NCBI RefSeq assembly: GCF_016834655.1
Contig: NZ_JAENHP010000004.1
Span: 372,001-436,000 of the forward strand
DNA length: 64,000 bases
Source of the DNA: Paractinoplanes ovalisporus
GTDB lineage: Bacteria > Actinomycetota > Actinomycetes > Mycobacteriales > Micromonosporaceae
Reading direction: 5' to 3'
Part shown: positions 51,627 to 58,981 of the stretch, one piece after another
How the letters are laid out: each line of letters opens with the position of its first letter
How positions within the stretch are numbered: the first letter of the stretch is position 1
Position numbers and translations under genes: made by a program
Notes under the pieces: model-generated
Seen by the model: only the letters and a program-made list of their open reading frames with translations
The model's database searches: none
What the model was told of the DNA's origin: nothing

Positions 51627-51833
51627 ATGCCGTTCGCGAACTTCAAGGTGCCGGCCGGGACCATCACGCCCGAGCAGAAGCAGAAAATTGTCGAAACCAC
51701 CACCGACCTCTACGCCTCGATCTATGGCGAGCGGGCCCGTGCCACCACCGTCGTCCTGGTCGACGAGGTGGTTGACGGCGGTTGGGGGGTGGGTGGTCAC
51801 GTGCTCACAGCCGCCATGTTGAACGGCGAATAA
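51627..51833 (+). CDS. 4-oxalocrotonate tautomerase family protein
   Basis: Protein of 68 residues starting MPFANFKVPAG. After Met removal Pro-1 is the catalytic base of the tautomerase superfamily, and the length matches the 60-70-residue subunit that forms hexamers. A GGGAG site precedes ATG 51627. Expected substrates are enol/keto acids from aromatic breakdown, but the partner pathway is not nearby. Confidence 0.88.
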   Translation: MPFANFKVPAGTITPEQKQKIVETTTDLYASIYGERARATTVVLVDEVVDGGWGVGGHVLTAAMLNGE

Positions 51834-51895
51834 ACACAATCAAGAGCCGGATGTCCCAGCGGGGTGGGGGGTGCGGACCGTCGCTCCCGCGGGGA

Positions 51896-51949
51896 CCCGG
51901 GTGGGCTTCGCTGGCCGCTGACGCGTCCAGAACGCGAAACCCACCCGGG
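51896..51949. terminator. long imperfect inverted repeat
   Basis: CCCGGGTGGG-C-TTCGC pairs with GCGAA-A-CCCACCCGGG, 15 of 16 positions, around a 22-base loop, after the tautomerase gene. Probably its terminator; no T-run. Confidence 0.6.
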
Positions 51950-51970
51950 CGACCTGCGTAAATGGTTGCG

Positions 51971-52010
51971 CCCGAAAACCCGAAAACCCGAAAACCCGAA
52001 AACCCGACAA
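51971..52010. repeat. 8-bp tandem repeat CCCGAAAA x5
   Basis: Four exact copies and one variant (CCCGACAA) of an 8-base unit in the gap before the acetyltransferase gene. Confidence 0.9.
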
Positions 52011-52068
52011 GGCGCGGGCGGTCTGAGTCTGGTCGCGCTCGATGGGGGGAAAGGCCGAGAATGTTCCC

Positions 52069-52656
52069 GTGAGTTCGTTGCTTCCGTTTCCGCCGACCAT
52101 TCCGATCGGGAGTCTCGCCGCTGGTCCGCAACCGGTGCTGGCGGCCGCTGGTGGGCTGGTGTTGCGGCCGTGGGAGTCGGGCGACGTGGCCGCTTTCTTC
52201 GGCGCCTACCAGGACCCGGTGATCCAGCACTGGCATCCTCGGCATCCGGCCTCCGAGGACGAGGTGCGGAAGTGGTTCGAGCAGTACCGCCAAGGCTGGG
52301 CCGAGGAGCAGGGTGCGAGCTGGGCGGTGACCCGGGGCGGCGGTGAGGTGCTCGGGCGGATGGCTCTCGGGCACATGGACCTCTACGCCGGCACCGCGAT
52401 CTGTGCCTACTGGGTTCTCCCGTCGGCTCGTGGTGCCGGTGTTGCGCCCAGCGCCCTGATCGCAGTCAGCGCGTGGGCGCTCGGCGCGGCCGGTTTTCAC
52501 CGCCTGCACCTGAGCCACTCGACGCGCAACGACGCCTCGTGCCGCGTTGCCGTCAAGGCGGGGTTCCCGCTCGAGGGCACCAAACGCAGCGAGGCCGTCC
52601 ACGCCGACGGTCGCCACGACATGCACCTGCACGCCCGCATCCGCGGCGACGCGTAG
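52069..52656 (+). CDS. GNAT-family N-acetyltransferase
   Basis: Protein of 195 residues of the RimJ/RimL type: LVLRPWESGDVAAFF, HWHPRHPASEDEVRKWF, and the acetyl-CoA loop WVLPSARGAGVAPSAL followed by RLHLSHSTRNDASCRVAVKAGFPLEG. It probably acetylates a ribosomal protein N-terminus, an antibiotic or another amine. GTG 52069 is favoured; ATG 52042 is the alternative. No functional link with its neighbours is apparent. Confidence 0.85.
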   Translation: MSSLLPFPPTIPIGSLAAGPQPVLAAAGGLVLRPWESGDVAAFFGAYQDPVIQHWHPRHPASEDEVRKWFEQYRQGWAEEQGASWAVTRGGGEVLGRMALGHMDLYAGTAICAYWVLPSARGAGVAPSALIAVSAWALGAAGFHRLHLSHSTRNDASCRVAVKAGFPLEGTKRSEAVHADGRHDMHLHARIRGDA

Positions 52657-52715
52657 CCACTGCGACGGTCGGCATTCATCAACACATCAGCTTCTTGCTA
52701 TTAGACGATTTTTAT

Positions 52716-52735
52716 TGAAAACGATTACCGTTTCG
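52716..52735. promoter_or_regulatory. Zur box
   Basis: TGAAAACGATTACCGTTTCG closely fits actinobacterial Zur operators and lies 25 bases before the zinc-binding lipoprotein gene, in an A+T-rich promoter region. Confidence 0.82.
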
Positions 52736-52760
52736 CTTCGAGTGGAACGGAGTGGTTGTC

Positions 52761-53744
52761 GTGAAATCGCTTTATCGCGGCCTGGGGATAGCAAGCGTCT
52801 CGGTGGTTCTGGTCGGTGTGGCGGCGTGCGGGGGTGAGTCCGGCTCCGGTGAGGCGGAAGCCGCCGGCGCCAAGCTCGCCGTCGTGGCGACCACGCCGGA
52901 GGTGGCCGACTTCGTGCGCAACGTCGGTGGGGACGACGTCGCCGTCACGCAGATCATCAAACCCAACGTCGACCCCCACGACTACGAGCCGACGCCGGCC
53001 GACATCAAGGCGATCGGCGAGGCCAAGGTGGTCGTCAAGAACGGCGTCGGGCTCGAGGAATGGCTCGACCGGACCATCGAGTCGGCCGGCTTCCAGGGGG
53101 CGGTCGTCGACTCGAGCCAGGGCGTGACGCTGCGCGAGGGCGGCCACGACCACGGGCACGAGGAGGGCGAGGAGGAGCACGCCGAGGAGGAGGCGGGCGA
53201 GGAACACGACCCGCACATCTGGCACAACCCGCAGAACGCCAAGATCATGGTGACCAACATCGAGAAGGGCCTGGCCGCGGCCGACCCGGGACGCGCCGAT
53301 GCGTTTGCGAGCAACCTGGCGGCGTACGGGAAGGAACTGGACAAGCTGGACGCCGACAACGAGGACGCGTTCGCCAAGCTGCCCGCGGCCGACCGCAAGC
53401 TCGTGACCAACCACGACGCGTTCGGCTACTACGTCGACCGCTACAAGCTGGAGTTCGTCGGTTCGGTGATCCCGAGCCTGGACACGTCGGCCGAGCTCTC
53501 GGCCAAGCAGCTCACCGACCTGGTCGCGAAGATCAAGGCGACCGGCACCAAGGCGATCTTCACCGAGAGCTCGCTGCCGCCCAAGACCGCCGAGAGCATC
53601 GCCCAGCAGGCCGGCGTCAAGGTCGTCGGCGGCGAGGACGCGCTGTTCGGCGACAGTCTGGGCGAGCCGGGCACGCCCGAGGGCACCTACCTGGGTGCCG
53701 AGAAGCACAACACCGAGGTCATCGTCGCCGCGCTGGCGGGTTGA
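52761..53744 (+). CDS. znuA: ZnuA/AztC-type zinc ABC transporter substrate-binding lipoprotein
   Basis: Protein of 327 residues from GTG 52761 (CGGAG site). Lipobox VAAC places the lipid on C23. The fold is the cluster A-I metal-binding type: VDPHDYEPTP (first His), DPHIWHNP (second), TNHDAFGYY (third) and ESSLPP before the final acidic ligand region. Between the first two lies a His/Glu-rich loop (GGHDHGHEEGEEEH), the mark of zinc rather than manganese binders. No permease or ATPase gene adjoins it, so the rest of the transporter is encoded elsewhere. Confidence 0.93.
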   Translation: MKSLYRGLGIASVSVVLVGVAACGGESGSGEAEAAGAKLAVVATTPEVADFVRNVGGDDVAVTQIIKPNVDPHDYEPTPADIKAIGEAKVVVKNGVGLEEWLDRTIESAGFQGAVVDSSQGVTLREGGHDHGHEEGEEEHAEEEAGEEHDPHIWHNPQNAKIMVTNIEKGLAAADPGRADAFASNLAAYGKELDKLDADNEDAFAKLPAADRKLVTNHDAFGYYVDRYKLEFVGSVIPSLDTSAELSAKQLTDLVAKIKATGTKAIFTESSLPPKTAESIAQQAGVKVVGGEDALFGDSLGEPGTPEGTYLGAEKHNTEVIVAALAG

Positions 53745-53777
53745 CGCGAAGAGTTTGCCGGCGGGATGGCACGGAAC

Positions 53778-53807
53778 GGCCGCGGTGCCCAGCCGGACAC
53801 CGCGGCC
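53778..53807. terminator. bidirectional terminator
   Basis: GGCCGCGGTG pairs perfectly with CACCGCGGCC around a 10-base loop between the convergent znuA and phoX genes. Confidence 0.8.
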
Positions 53808-53815
53808 GCCGGACA

Positions 53816-55879
53816 TCAGCTGCCGATCGGCCCGCCGTCGAGTCGCCACGTGACGACGACGGCGGGCTTGGCGTAGTCACCGTCGGGCCAGGTCGACGCC
53901 GGGTTGTCGATCGTCGCCCCGGTGATCTCGCCCGGATGCTGCACCGCCACGAACACCGACCGGTCGTCGGCGGTGATGAACGGCCCGCACGTCTCGGCCC
54001 CGGGCGGAACCGTGAGGAACTGCTTCAGATGACCCCGCGACGGCCCCTCGATCGGCGTCGCGAACAGGCCGTCGTTGCTGTCCAGGGCGTTGCCGTCGGT
54101 GGCGATCCACAGGTTCCCGGCGCTGTCGAAAGCCACGTTGTCGGGGCACGAGATCGGCGAGACGGCCGTCTTGTCGTACCCCGCGAAATAGGTGTTCGGA
54201 TCGGCCGGATCGCCGCACACGATCGGGAGCGACCAGGTGAAGCTCTCGCCCGTGTGGTCGCCGCCGTCCTCGACGATCTCCAGGATCTGCCCGTGCCGGT
54301 TCTCGCGCCGCGGGTTGGCCTCGTCGGGCCCGGCATACGTGCCCACGCCCCGGTTGGTGTTGTTGGTCAGAGCGGCATAGATCTTTCCCGTACGCAGGGA
54401 GGGCTGCACATCCTCGGGACGGTCCATCTTGGTCGCCCCGGCCGCGTCACCGGCCAGTCGGGCGAAGGTCAGCACCTCGACCGCGGTCATGCCCGGCACG
54501 AACGACCGGTCCCCGGAGACCAGCTTGATCCACTTGCCGGTGCCGTCGAACGCGCCGTCGGAGGGCAGTTTGCCGGTGCCGTCGATCTCGGCCGGCGGGC
54601 TGTCCCCGGTGAGCCGGGCGACATAGAGCGTGCCCGATTCGAGCAGGGTCAGGTTGTGCCGCCGGTCGCCCGGCTTGTACTTCTTCTCCGACACGAACTT
54701 GTAGAGATATTCGAAGCGTTCGTCGTCGCCCATGTACGCGGCGACCCGCCCGTCCTTGGCGACGATGACGTTGGCCCCCTCGTGCTTGAAGCGGCCCATC
54801 GCCGTGTGTTTGCGCGGCGGCTCATCGGGCGAGAGCGGGTCGACCTCGACGATCCAGCCGAACCGGTTCGCCTCGTGCGGGTGCTTGGCCAGGTCGAACC
54901 GTTCCTGGGCCCGTTCCCACCGGCGCGAGCCCGCCGGGTAGCGCGCCGTCGTGGTGATGCCGTAGCGGCTCAACCGGGCCTTGTCGGCCGCCGGCACCGC
55001 GTCGCCGCCCACGAAGTACTGGTTGAAGTTCTCCTCGCCGGAGAGCACGGTGCCCCACGGCGTCACCCCGCCCGCGCAGTTGTTCAGCGTGCCGATCGCG
55101 CTGACGCCGCGGGGGTCGGCCGCCGTCCGGACGAGCGGGTTCCCGGCCACCGGCCCATCCAGCCGGAACGGGGTCGCCAGCATGGTGAAACGACGGTTGT
55201 ACGGCCGTTTCCCGCTCGTCACCAGCTGCCACTGCCCGGTGCCGCCGACCCTTTCCAGCTCCACCACCGACATGCCGTGCGCCGCCATCGCCACCTCGAT
55301 CTGGCCGACGGTCATGGCCTCCAGGGTGGTGAACCCGGGGAACATCAGTTCCTCGTTGGTGTATTCGTGGTTGGCGACCAGCAGGGCCCGGTCGCGGCTG
55401 AGCGGCACGACGCCGAGGAAGTCGTTGTTGAAGCCGAACTGCCGCACCTGCCGTTGCGCGGTCTGCCGGTCGGGATCGAACGCGGGGGCGCCGGGCAGGA
55501 TCGGATCACCCCAGCGGATCACCACCGCCGAGTCGTAGCCGTTCGGCACGATGAACGTGTCGAGCGTGTTGGGCGGGATCGGTTTGAAGGTGAGGGCGCC
55601 TGCTGCCGAGGTCGGAGCAGGGGGCGCGGCGGCTGCCGGGACCGCCGTGACCGCTGCCGAGCCGCCGAGACCGAGCACGAGGGCGCCGGCCGCACCGGCC
55701 CGCATCACCCCACGCCGGCTCATCGAAGCGTTGACGACGTCGCCGAAATAGGGGTTGTCCGTTTGATTCGGTACGGGGTGGTCACACGCGTTGCCGCAGC
55801 GGTAAAGGCAGGTCATCGCGTCGCGCGAGCCGCCGCCATGTCCGAGCAGGGGTAACTGGCGCCGGGCGGGATCGGGCAT
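53816..55879 (-). CDS. PhoX-family (DUF839) Tat-exported alkaline phosphatase, copy 1
   Basis: Protein of 687 residues; ATG 55879 follows GAGGAGG. A Cys-containing N-terminus (MTCLYRCGNACDHP) precedes a twin-Arg signal (SRRGVMRAGAAGALVLGL) at about 54-72. The rest is the PhoX/DUF839 propeller, with GGVTPWGTVLSGEENF, a proline-rich RPEDVQPS segment and CPDNVAFDSAGNLWIATDG. Characterised PhoX enzymes are calcium/iron-dependent phosphomonoesterases induced by phosphate starvation. A clear PHO box lies upstream. The signal lies unusually far from the N-terminus, as in other actinobacterial homologues. Confidence 0.92.
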   Translation of the reverse strand: MPDPARRQLPLLGHGGGSRDAMTCLYRCGNACDHPVPNQTDNPYFGDVVNASMSRRGVMRAGAAGALVLGLGGSAAVTAVPAAAAPPAPTSAAGALTFKPIPPNTLDTFIVPNGYDSAVVIRWGDPILPGAPAFDPDRQTAQRQVRQFGFNNDFLGVVPLSRDRALLVANHEYTNEELMFPGFTTLEAMTVGQIEVAMAAHGMSVVELERVGGTGQWQLVTSGKRPYNRRFTMLATPFRLDGPVAGNPLVRTAADPRGVSAIGTLNNCAGGVTPWGTVLSGEENFNQYFVGGDAVPAADKARLSRYGITTTARYPAGSRRWERAQERFDLAKHPHEANRFGWIVEVDPLSPDEPPRKHTAMGRFKHEGANVIVAKDGRVAAYMGDDERFEYLYKFVSEKKYKPGDRRHNLTLLESGTLYVARLTGDSPPAEIDGTGKLPSDGAFDGTGKWIKLVSGDRSFVPGMTAVEVLTFARLAGDAAGATKMDRPEDVQPSLRTGKIYAALTNNTNRGVGTYAGPDEANPRRENRHGQILEIVEDGGDHTGESFTWSLPIVCGDPADPNTYFAGYDKTAVSPISCPDNVAFDSAGNLWIATDGNALDSNDGLFATPIEGPSRGHLKQFLTVPPGAETCGPFITADDRSVFVAVQHPGEITGATIDNPASTWPDGDYAKPAVVVTWRLDGGPIGS

Positions 55880-55893
55880 CGTTGCCTCCTCGA

Positions 55894-55915
55894 CGAAAGT
55901 GAACCCCAGGTAAAC
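55894..55915 (-). promoter_or_regulatory. PHO box of phoX copy 1
   Basis: On the minus strand two abutting 11-base units, GTTTACCTGGG and GTTCACTTTCG, match the PhoP direct-repeat unit. The second unit ends 15 bases before the start codon. Confidence 0.78.
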
Positions 55916-56001
55916 ACAGATCCAACGCCCGGTGTTGATAGATCACCGTGAATGCTGGTCGTGCCAACCGTGAGGTTCCGGACCTTCCGTCGAAGAGCGG
56001 C

Positions 56002-56029
56002 GGCCGCGACCCGGGACGGGGCCGCGGCC
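56002..56029 (-). terminator. terminator of phoX copy 2
   Basis: GGCCGCG pairs with CGCGGCC around a 14-base G+C-rich loop, 12 bases beyond the stop of the upstream phoX copy. It separates the two phoX transcripts. Confidence 0.6.
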
Positions 56030-56040
56030 ACCGCCGGCGA

Positions 56041-58134
56041 TCAGCTGCCGATCGGGCGGCCGTCGAGACGCCAGCTGACCACCACGGACGGCTTGGCGTA
56101 GTCGCCGTCGGGCCAGGTCGAGGCCGGCTTGTCCACGGACGCGCCCGAGATCTCGCCCGGGTGCTGCACCGCGACGAACACCGACTTGTCGTCCTCGGTG
56201 ATGAACGGGCCGCAGGTCTCGGCGCCACGCGGCACCGTGAGGAACTGCCGCAGGTGGCCGCGCTCGGAGCCCTCGATCGGGGTCGCGAACAGTCCGTCGT
56301 TGGTGCCCAGGGCGTTGCCGTCGGTCGAGATCCAGAGGTTGCCGGCGCTGTCGAAGGCCACGTTGTCGGGGCACGAGATCGGCGACACGGCCGTCTTGTC
56401 GTACCCGCCGAAATAGGTGTCGGCGGCGGCCGGGTCACCGCACACGATCGGGAGCGTCCAGGTGAAGGACTCGCCGGTGTGGTCGCCTTTGTCCTCGGTG
56501 ATCTCGAAGATGTGGCCGTGCTTGTTGTTGGCGCGCGGGTTGGCCTCGTCCACGCCCGGGTTCGTGCCGACAGCCCGGTTCGTGTTGTTGGTCATGGCCG
56601 CATAGATCTTTCCCGTACGCAGGGACGGCTGCACGTCCTCGGGACGGTCCATCTTGGTCGCCTTGACCGCGTCGCCGGCCTGGCGGGTCCAGGTCAGCAC
56701 GTCGGCCGCGGTCATGCCGGGCACGAACGAGCGGTTGCCGGAGACCAGCTTGATCCACTTGCCGGTGCCGTCGAACGCGCCGTCGGAGGGCAGCTTGCCG
56801 GTGCCGTCGATCTCGGCCGCCGGGCTGTCCCCGGTCACCTGGGCGACGTAGAGGGTCCCCGACTCGAGCAACGTCAGGTTGTGGCGGCGGTCCCCGGGCC
56901 GGTACTTCTTCTCCGACACGAACTTGTACAGGTAGTCGAAACGCTCGTCGTCGCCCATGTAGGCCACGACGTGCCCGCTCTTGGCGACGATGACGTTGGC
57001 GCCCTCGTGCTTGAAGCGGCCCATCGCGGTGTGCTTGCGCGGCGGGGCCTCGGGGTCGAACGGGTCGACCTCGACGATCCAGCCGAAGCGGTTGGCCTCG
57101 TTGGGGTGCTTGGCCAGGTCGAAGCGTTCCTGCGCGCGGTCCCACTTGCGGGAGTCGCTCGGGTAGCGCGCGGTCGTCGAGATGCCGTAACGAGCCAGGC
57201 GAGGCTTGTCGGCCTCGGCCACGCCGTCACCGCCGACGAAGTACTGGTTGAAGTTCTCCTCGCCGGAGAGCACGGTGCCCCACGGGGTGACGCCGCCGGC
57301 GCAGTTGTTGAGCGTGCCGATCACCCACTGGCCCTTGGAGTCGGCCGCCGTCTTCACGGCCGCCGAGCCGGCAACCGGGCCGGTCAGCTTGAACACCGTC
57401 TCGAGGGCGGTGATGCGCTTGTTGTAGCGCAGGCGGCGGCCCTCGACCGGTCGCCATTCGCCGGTACGCCCGACGCGCTCGATCTCGACCACGGACAGGC
57501 CATGGGCGGCCATCGCGACCTTGATCTGCTCCACCGAGAGCGCGTCCAGGGTGGTGAAGCCCGGGAACATCAGATTCTCGTTGGTGTACTCGTGGTTGAC
57601 CACGAGCAGCGCCCGGTCGTCTTCGAACGGCAGCACGCCGACGAAGTCGTTGTTGTAGCCGAACTGCATCGACTGCCGCTTGGCGGTCTGCTTGTCCAGC
57701 TCGAACTCGGGTGCACCGGGCACGACCGGGTCGCCCCAGCGGATGACGACGGACGAGTCGTAGCCGTTCGGAACGACCAGGCTGTCCAGCGTGTTGGGCG
57801 GGATCGGCTTGAAGCTGATCGCACCGGCCTTGCCGCCGGCCGGCGGCTTGCCCTGGCCCGCGAGCGCCGGACCAGCGGGCGCGGCGGTTGCCGGGACCGC
57901 CGTAGCCGCGGCCGTGCCGCTCAGACCGAGAACCAGGGCGCCCGCCGCGCCGGCCCGCATGACTCCGCGCCGGCTCATCGAAGCGTTGACAACATCACCG
58001 AGGTACGGGTTGTCCGACTCGTTCGGAGCCGGGTGGTCGCACGCGTTGCCGCAACGGTAAAGGCAGGTCATCGCGTCCCGCGAGCCACCACTGTGGCCGA
58101 TCAGCGGTAACCGACGACGACTGAACTCAGGCAT
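56041..58134 (-). CDS. PhoX-family (DUF839) Tat-exported alkaline phosphatase, copy 2
   Basis: Protein of 697 residues from ATG 58134 with a GAGGAG site. It is a tandem paralogue of copy 1, collinear throughout and with many identical blocks, including the Cys-containing leader, the twin-Arg signal SRRGVMRAGAAGALVLGL and the GGVTPWGTVLSGEENF segment. The main differences are a longer Gly/Pro/Lys-rich linker after the signal and changes in surface loops. It has its own promoter, PHO box and terminator, so the two copies can be tuned separately. Confidence 0.92.
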   Translation of the reverse strand: MPEFSRRRLPLIGHSGGSRDAMTCLYRCGNACDHPAPNESDNPYLGDVVNASMSRRGVMRAGAAGALVLGLSGTAAATAVPATAAPAGPALAGQGKPPAGGKAGAISFKPIPPNTLDSLVVPNGYDSSVVIRWGDPVVPGAPEFELDKQTAKRQSMQFGYNNDFVGVLPFEDDRALLVVNHEYTNENLMFPGFTTLDALSVEQIKVAMAAHGLSVVEIERVGRTGEWRPVEGRRLRYNKRITALETVFKLTGPVAGSAAVKTAADSKGQWVIGTLNNCAGGVTPWGTVLSGEENFNQYFVGGDGVAEADKPRLARYGISTTARYPSDSRKWDRAQERFDLAKHPNEANRFGWIVEVDPFDPEAPPRKHTAMGRFKHEGANVIVAKSGHVVAYMGDDERFDYLYKFVSEKKYRPGDRRHNLTLLESGTLYVAQVTGDSPAAEIDGTGKLPSDGAFDGTGKWIKLVSGNRSFVPGMTAADVLTWTRQAGDAVKATKMDRPEDVQPSLRTGKIYAAMTNNTNRAVGTNPGVDEANPRANNKHGHIFEITEDKGDHTGESFTWTLPIVCGDPAAADTYFGGYDKTAVSPISCPDNVAFDSAGNLWISTDGNALGTNDGLFATPIEGSERGHLRQFLTVPRGAETCGPFITEDDKSVFVAVQHPGEISGASVDKPASTWPDGDYAKPSVVVSWRLDGRPIGS

Positions 58135-58194
58135 GCTGCTCCTCTTGTCAGGGATGCCCGCACGCTAGGAGAACAGATTGGCGCGACCCTCGCC

Positions 58195-58216
58195 CCGAGG
58201 TGAACGGAGCATTAAC
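58195..58216 (-). promoter_or_regulatory. PHO box of phoX copy 2
   Basis: On the minus strand GTTAATGCTCC is followed directly by GTTCACCTCGG, two 11-base PhoP-type units, 61 bases before the start codon. Beyond it, 58217-58386 is a relatively A+T-rich gap with a TATATGCATATG near-palindrome around 58295 and no credible gene. Confidence 0.75.
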
Positions 58217-58386
58217 GTATTGACGGACGGAATTCCATAAGCCATTGATAGGAGCGGCTTTCAGCCTGCTCCCAGCATCGTCGATGCATAGTTCTATATG
58301 CATATGTTCGTATGGCCGGGGCGTGAACGGCGAGCGTTTCGCCCGATGTTCGGCCGCCGTCCATCTGCCGCGGGCACACCGGGAGC

Positions 58387-58539
58387 ATGGACTATTCCAT
58401 CGGGCGCGACACCGATCGCAGCGGAAAGACCACCTGTCTGCTCCTCGGCGGCGTCTTCGACCGGAGCGCGCACCGGGATCTGCGGCGGGCGTTGCGGGAG
58501 TCCTGGGGCCGGTCAGGCGGCGCTGCCGACCTGTCGTAG
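58387..58539 (+). CDS. candidate 50-residue STAS-like ORF
   Basis: ATG 58387 follows a GGGAG site and opens 50 codons. CLLLGGVFDRSAHRDLRRAL looks like the first strand and helix of a STAS (anti-anti-sigma) domain that is then cut short. Its 3' end overlaps the convergent STAS gene by 27 bases. It may be a remnant of a second STAS gene or a chance frame. Confidence 0.3.
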   Translation: MDYSIGRDTDRSGKTTCLLLGGVFDRSAHRDLRRALRESWGRSGGAADLS

Positions 58540-58845
58540 GCGGTGGTTCGCCACCCCGGCCGCAAAGAGCCGGCTGGCGATCGACTCGGACGTCCGGTCG
58601 AGGAAGACCGCGACCTGGTGGTCGTCGCCGAGATGGCAGGCGGCGACCAGGGTGCCCAGGTTGATCGGGTCGACGTCGGGAACGTCGTGCAGGTCGAGCA
58701 CCAGGCGCAGCGGGCGCAGGTGGCGCACGGCGTGGACCAGGGTGCGGCGCAGCTCGACCGCGTCGTCGGCGTCGAGCACGCCGTGGGGTTGGATGACGAG
58801 TGTTCCGTCGGGGCTGGTTTCGACGTCGACCGTGCTTGCGGTCAT
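58513..58845 (-). CDS. STAS-domain protein (anti-sigma factor antagonist type)
   Basis: Protein of 110 residues; ATG 58845 has a GGAAGG site. The fold is STAS: TLVIQPHGVLDADDAVELRRTLV, then LRLVLDLHDVPDVDPINLGTLVAA. In canonical antagonists the segment before the second helix is D-S/T-SGL with a phosphorylated Ser; here it reads D-P-I-N-L, so the switch residue is missing. It may be a constitutive binder of an anti-sigma kinase or have a different partner. No kinase or sigma gene is adjacent. Confidence 0.82.
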   Translation of the reverse strand: MTASTVDVETSPDGTLVIQPHGVLDADDAVELRRTLVHAVRHLRPLRLVLDLHDVPDVDPINLGTLVAACHLGDDHQVAVFLDRTSESIASRLFAAGVANHRLRQVGSAA

Positions 58846-58981
58846 CGCGACATACCTTCCGTTACCCGCTGTTCTCCGGGCTGTCAGGTCAGGACCCCGG
58901 AGATGGGCCGTCGACTGCTCCGGCGAGGAATTCACCAGGTCACGGCAAGGTCACATCGACCCCGTCCGTTCACCTTCCACG

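Noticed and set aside
53060..58110. Long plus-strand frames across both phoX genes
   Set aside because: Antisense shadows; the repeated similarity between them merely reflects the duplicated phoX genes.
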